Origin: Chryseobacterium piperi
GTDB lineage: Bacteria > Bacteroidota > Bacteroidia > Flavobacteriales > Weeksellaceae
NCBI RefSeq assembly: GCF_002285635.2
Contig: NZ_CP023049.2
Span: 4,092,001-4,156,000 of the forward strand
Direction of reading: 5' to 3'
Length of the DNA: 64,000 bases
In this document: positions 61,441-64,000 of the stretch, in pieces
Numbering within the stretch: position 1 is the first letter of the stretch
Layout of the letters: each line of letters opens with the position of its first letter
Notes under the pieces: model-generated
What the model was told of the DNA's origin: nothing
The model's database searches: none
Seen by the model: the letters and a program-made list of their open reading frames with translations, nothing else
Translations under genes and position numbers: made by a program

Positions 61441-61695
61441 TTAGCTCTTCCTGGTGGCCATCCCAAATATCCAAAGGACGATAAGGGCACCTCCTACAGC
61501 TAAGAGCATACTTCTGAAATCAAAACTTTCAACAGTTCCCCATCCAAGTAAACTTCCAACAAATCCACCTACGAAAGCTCCAACAATTCCTAATATGATA
61601 GTCATCAACCAACCACCACCTTGTGTTCCAGGCATAATAAGTTTTGCAATTGCACCTGCGATAAGACCAAATATGATCCAAGTTAAAATTCCCAT
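61441..61695 (-). CDS. GlsB/YeaQ/YmgE family stress-response membrane protein
   Basis: An 84-residue, glycine-rich membrane protein with three hydrophobic segments (ILTWIIFGLIAGAIAKLI, WLMTIILGIVGAFVGGFV and the C-terminal MLLAVGGALIVLWIFGM). This matches the transglycosylase-associated (Transgly_assoc) family. The role is unknown; members are linked to stress. It is a single gene between sppA and ftsY. Confidence 0.93.
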   Translation of the reverse strand: MGILTWIIFGLIAGAIAKLIMPGTQGGGWLMTIILGIVGAFVGGFVGSLLGWGTVESFDFRSMLLAVGGALIVLWIFGMATRKS

Positions 61696-61762
61696 AGTTC
61701 TAAATTTTTAATTGTTAATATGTATGAAATGTGTTTTCTGTTCAAAGAGGACATGATAAAAA

Positions 61763-62716
61763 TCACCTCTTCTTGAAGAATGAGTCAACAAATTCCGTAC
61801 CATTAAACAATTGTAAATCCTGCATCTTCTCTCCAACCCCTATATACTTCACGGGAATCTGGAACTGATCAGAGATTCCGATAACGACTCCTCCCTTAGC
61901 AGTGCCATCCAGTTTAGTAATGGCCAAGGCATTAACTTCAGTGGCTGCTGTAAACTGTTTAGCTTGTTCAAAAGCATTTTGTCCGGTAGATCCGTCAAGA
62001 ACTAAAAGGATTTCATGAGGAGCATCAGGAATAACTTTCTGCATTACTCTTTTGATCTTTGAAAGCTCATTCATTAAGTTGATTTTATTATGAAGTCTTC
62101 CTGCTGTGTCTATAATAACAACATCAGCTTCTTGTGCTACTGCACTTTGAACTGTATCAAAAGCTACAGAGGCCGGATCGGATCCCATATCCTGCTTAAC
62201 TATAGGTACGCCGACTCTTTCACTCCAGATGGTTAATTGGTCTACTGCTGCTGCTCTAAAGGTATCAGCAGCTCCTAATACTACTTTCTTACCTTCTGAT
62301 TTAAATTGATGAGCAAGCTTTCCGATGGTTGTTGTTTTTCCAACACCGTTTACTCCGACAACCATTATTACATAAGGTTTTTTGGACGCATCAATATTTC
62401 CTGTCCCTGCATGAGGGTTTTCCAGAAGTAATCCGGAAATCTCATCACGAAGTATATGATCCAGTTCGCTTACATTGACATATTTGTCTCTGGCAACTCT
62501 GGCTTCAATTCTTTCTATAATTTTGATAGTAGTAGAAGCCCCCACATCCGAAGCAATCAATACTTCTTCAAGATCATCCAATACTTCATCATCTACTGTA
62601 CTTTTGCCGACTACGGCTTTTGTTATTTTTTCAAAGAATCCCTGGCTGGACTTTTCCAGTCCTTTGTCTAAGGTTTCTTTTTCTTCCTTTTTGAATATAT
62701 TTTTAAACCAACTCAT
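61763..62716 (-). CDS. ftsY: Signal recognition particle receptor FtsY
   Basis: A 317-residue SRP GTPase that docks ribosome-SRP complexes at the inner membrane. The N domain is short, and the acidic A domain of E. coli is nearly absent. The G domain has GVNGVGKTTTIGKLA near residue 120, DTAGRLHNKINLM and TKLDGTAKGGV. The C-terminal helix is intact. It lies ten bases downstream of the RidA-like gene. Confidence 0.96.
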   Translation of the reverse strand: MSWFKNIFKKEEKETLDKGLEKSSQGFFEKITKAVVGKSTVDDEVLDDLEEVLIASDVGASTTIKIIERIEARVARDKYVNVSELDHILRDEISGLLLENPHAGTGNIDASKKPYVIMVVGVNGVGKTTTIGKLAHQFKSEGKKVVLGAADTFRAAAVDQLTIWSERVGVPIVKQDMGSDPASVAFDTVQSAVAQEADVVIIDTAGRLHNKINLMNELSKIKRVMQKVIPDAPHEILLVLDGSTGQNAFEQAKQFTAATEVNALAITKLDGTAKGGVVIGISDQFQIPVKYIGVGEKMQDLQLFNGTEFVDSFFKKR

Positions 62717-62726
62717 AGTTTCATTC

Positions 62727-63200
62727 TTATTTGCTTTTTTTTATTACTGCAGTTGCTTCTACTTCAATCAATACATCATCTCTGAATAATTTACTTACTT
62801 CCACAAGACTGCTTACAGGAGGATTTTGAAGATTAATATATAAGTCCCTGACTTTCCTAAAGTCCGGTGTTCTGGAAATATCTGTTATAAAGATTCCCAG
62901 TCTTATAATATCTTTTGCTGTTCCTCCATATTCTTTTAAAATACTCTCAATATTTGTAAAAATTTGTTGAGTTTGTTTTTCTACGTTATTATTTCCTATT
63001 AAATTCCCATCTTTATCTAAAGGTACCTGACCTGATAAAATCACCATTGTAGAATCTCCGTAATCTATGCTTACAGATTGGGAAAGCCCTTTAATAGGAA
63101 AAACATTTTCTGAGTTTTTATATTCTATCGTATTCATTGTTTTTTGACTGAACGAAAATAGAAACATTGCTGTAAAAACCAGAACAAGAATCTTTTTCAT
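62727..63200 (-). CDS. Exported RidA/YjgF-like protein
   Basis: A 157-residue protein with a signal peptide (KKILVLVFTAMFLFSFSQ) followed by a RidA fold (LSQSVSIDYGDSTMVILSGQ and the C-terminal DDVLIEVEATAVI). In the imine deaminase RidA the catalytic Arg precedes SxVEV; here the aligned stretch reads PVSSLVEV with Ser, so classical 2-aminoacrylate deaminase activity is unlikely. Most RidA proteins are cytoplasmic; export is an odd trait. It is just upstream of ftsY, same strand. Confidence 0.85.
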   Translation of the reverse strand: MKKILVLVFTAMFLFSFSQKTMNTIEYKNSENVFPIKGLSQSVSIDYGDSTMVILSGQVPLDKDGNLIGNNNVEKQTQQIFTNIESILKEYGGTAKDIIRLGIFITDISRTPDFRKVRDLYINLQNPPVSSLVEVSKLFRDDVLIEVEATAVIKKSK

Positions 63201-63239
63201 ATTTCATTGATTAGTCATCTGGTAGGCAAAGATAACAAA

Positions 63240-63266
63240 AAAACTACCCAAAATATGAGTAGTTTT
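63240..63266 (-). terminator. Terminator of the DUF4295-rpmG-rpmB operon
   Basis: On the minus strand AAAACTAC and GTAGTTTT form a stem around TCATATTTTGG and run into more T. It lies 24 bases after the DUF4295 stop. Confidence 0.8.
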
Positions 63267-63289
63267 AATATTGTAAATAAAGTATAGGA

Positions 63290-63442
63290 TTATTTTTTCA
63301 AATAACCATCAACTTCGTCTGCATTCATTACTTTTTCTTCGAAAACGTAAGCTCCTGATTTAGAAGACTTCACCATTTTCACAACTTTAGTCATTTTTTT
63401 TGACTGACCGCTTTGTAGGGTTGCTACTACTTTTTTTGCCAT
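63290..63442 (-). CDS. DUF4295 family protein
   Basis: A 50-residue basic protein (start MAKKVVATLQSGQSKKM, end ADEVDGYLKK), too short for many gene callers. It is a Bacteroidota family that regularly follows rpmB and rpmG and may be associated with the ribosome. The gene lies 20 bases downstream of rpmG. The function is not known, but the order L28, L33, DUF4295 is a strong family mark. Confidence 0.88.
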   Translation of the reverse strand: MAKKVVATLQSGQSKKMTKVVKMVKSSKSGAYVFEEKVMNADEVDGYLKK

Positions 63443-63462
63443 GGTAAATTATATTTTATAAA

Positions 63463-63645
63463 TTACTTGATTTCTTTGTGTAGGGTATATTTCTTAAGAA
63501 CCGGATTGTACTTTTTAAGCTCTAATCTCTCTGTTGTGTTCTTTTTATTTTTTGTAGAAATGTATCTAGACATTCCTGCCATACCGCTTTCTTTGTGCTC
63601 TGTACATTCAAGGATTACTTGAACTCTGTTTCCTTTTTTTGCCAT
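63463..63645 (-). CDS. rpmG: Ribosomal protein L33
   Basis: A 60-residue 50S protein. The start MAKKGNRVQVILECTEH and end NPVLKKYTLHKEIK match L33. Only one Cys is visible, in LECTE, so the zinc motif of the Cys-rich L33 form is missing. The gene is seven bases after rpmB, same strand. Confidence 0.96.
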   Translation of the reverse strand: MAKKGNRVQVILECTEHKESGMAGMSRYISTKNKKNTTERLELKKYNPVLKKYTLHKEIK

Positions 63646-63652
63646 GATTCAA

Positions 63653-63892
63653 TTACTTTTTAATCAATCCGTTTCTTACAGCTCTTTCTAGAGCTTCTTC
63701 GATTCCAATCTTGTTAATCACTCTCAATCCATGAGCTGATACTTTCAGTGTTACGTGCTTATCTTGCTCCGGAAGGTAAAACTTCTTCTCCAATAAGTTA
63801 ATTTCAAAACGACGCTTCGTTTTGTTATTAGCGTGAGAAACGTTGTTACCAACCATTGCACGCTTTCCTGTTATTTGGCAAATTCTTGACAT
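63653..63892 (-). CDS. rpmB: Ribosomal protein L28
   Basis: A 79-residue 50S protein with the usual start SRICQITGKRAMVGNNVSHA and the middle TKRRFEINLLEKKFYLP. It is the first gene of the rpmB-rpmG-DUF4295 operon on the minus strand. The 108 bases upstream to the window edge hold no gene; TTATTTTG at 63929-63936 on the minus strand is a weak promoter candidate. Confidence 0.97.
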   Translation of the reverse strand: MSRICQITGKRAMVGNNVSHANNKTKRRFEINLLEKKFYLPEQDKHVTLKVSAHGLRVINKIGIEEALERAVRNGLIKK

Positions 63893-64000
63893 ATCTCGAT
63901 GTTCTTATTTGTATAATATTTGAGAGTGCAAAATAACGAAGAATTTTTTAGATAGACAAATCTTTTGGAAAATATTTATAAATAACCTGTTGATTAATAA

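Noticed and set aside
1..64000. CRISPR array
   Set aside because: No run of regularly spaced identical 25-40 base repeats was seen, and no cas-like proteins are encoded.

Overview
The window looks like a chromosomal segment of a low-GC Flavobacteriia member, most like Chryseobacterium or a close relative in the Weeksellaceae. The evidence is genes whose -7 promoter boxes fit the Bacteroidota consensus TAnnTTTG, the absence of clear Shine-Dalgarno sites, secreted proteases ending in type IX secretion (T9SS) sorting domains, a T9SS plug protein gene, an astacin of the flavastacin type, and the L28-L33-DUF4295 ribosomal operon. The genus is inferred from gene content and protein style, not from a database search.

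Region 1 (1-10380) is accessory DNA. It starts with a row of small unrelated ORFs, several preceded by the same short motif (AATCTCAAAAAACGATA, a few bases before the ATG), plus a HEPN-like protein, a protein with two degenerate NUMOD4/HNH modules and a GNAT acetyltransferase. Two related but diverged IS21-family elements follow, arranged head to head. The right one abuts the C-terminal stump of a tyrosine recombinase, which lies beside the 3' end of a tRNA-Cys gene. I read this as the decayed edge of a genomic island integrated at tRNA-Cys.

Region 2 (10400-22000) is core metabolism: an RDD membrane protein, a DUF4403 protein, then the thrA-thrB-thrC-folB operon on the minus strand. Upstream of thrA I find a 33-codon leader ORF ending in four Thr codons, Pro and stop, overlapping a hairpin followed by a short T run: a candidate threonine attenuator. 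Two small Cys-rich double-glycine-type peptides lie beside it, followed by nadA, gmk, a yicC-family gene and miaA.

Region 3 (22000-36000) holds a tripartite RND efflux operon with a TetR gene upstream; four copies of TAACnnnGTT(A/T) suggest the regulator's operators. Next come a thioredoxin-family gene and a trehalose-uptake locus: AraC regulator divergent from MFS transporter, cytoplasmic trehalase and TonB-dependent receptor.

Region 4 (36000-50500) has an MBL hydrolase, a T9SS plug protein, two tandem thermolysin-like proteases with T9SS domains, ferrochelatase, an Nfu iron-sulfur protein, a gamma carbonic anhydrase-like protein, a lipoprotein, a PIF1/RecD-like helicase, an astacin lipoprotein and a flavin-dependent monooxygenase.

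Region 5 (50500-64000) has ribB with a degenerate GTP cyclohydrolase II domain, fmt, a RecQ helicase, three tandem OmpA-type paralogues (one without the OmpA domain), folK, sppA, a GlsB-type membrane protein, ftsY, an exported RidA-like protein, and the DUF4295-rpmG-rpmB operon.
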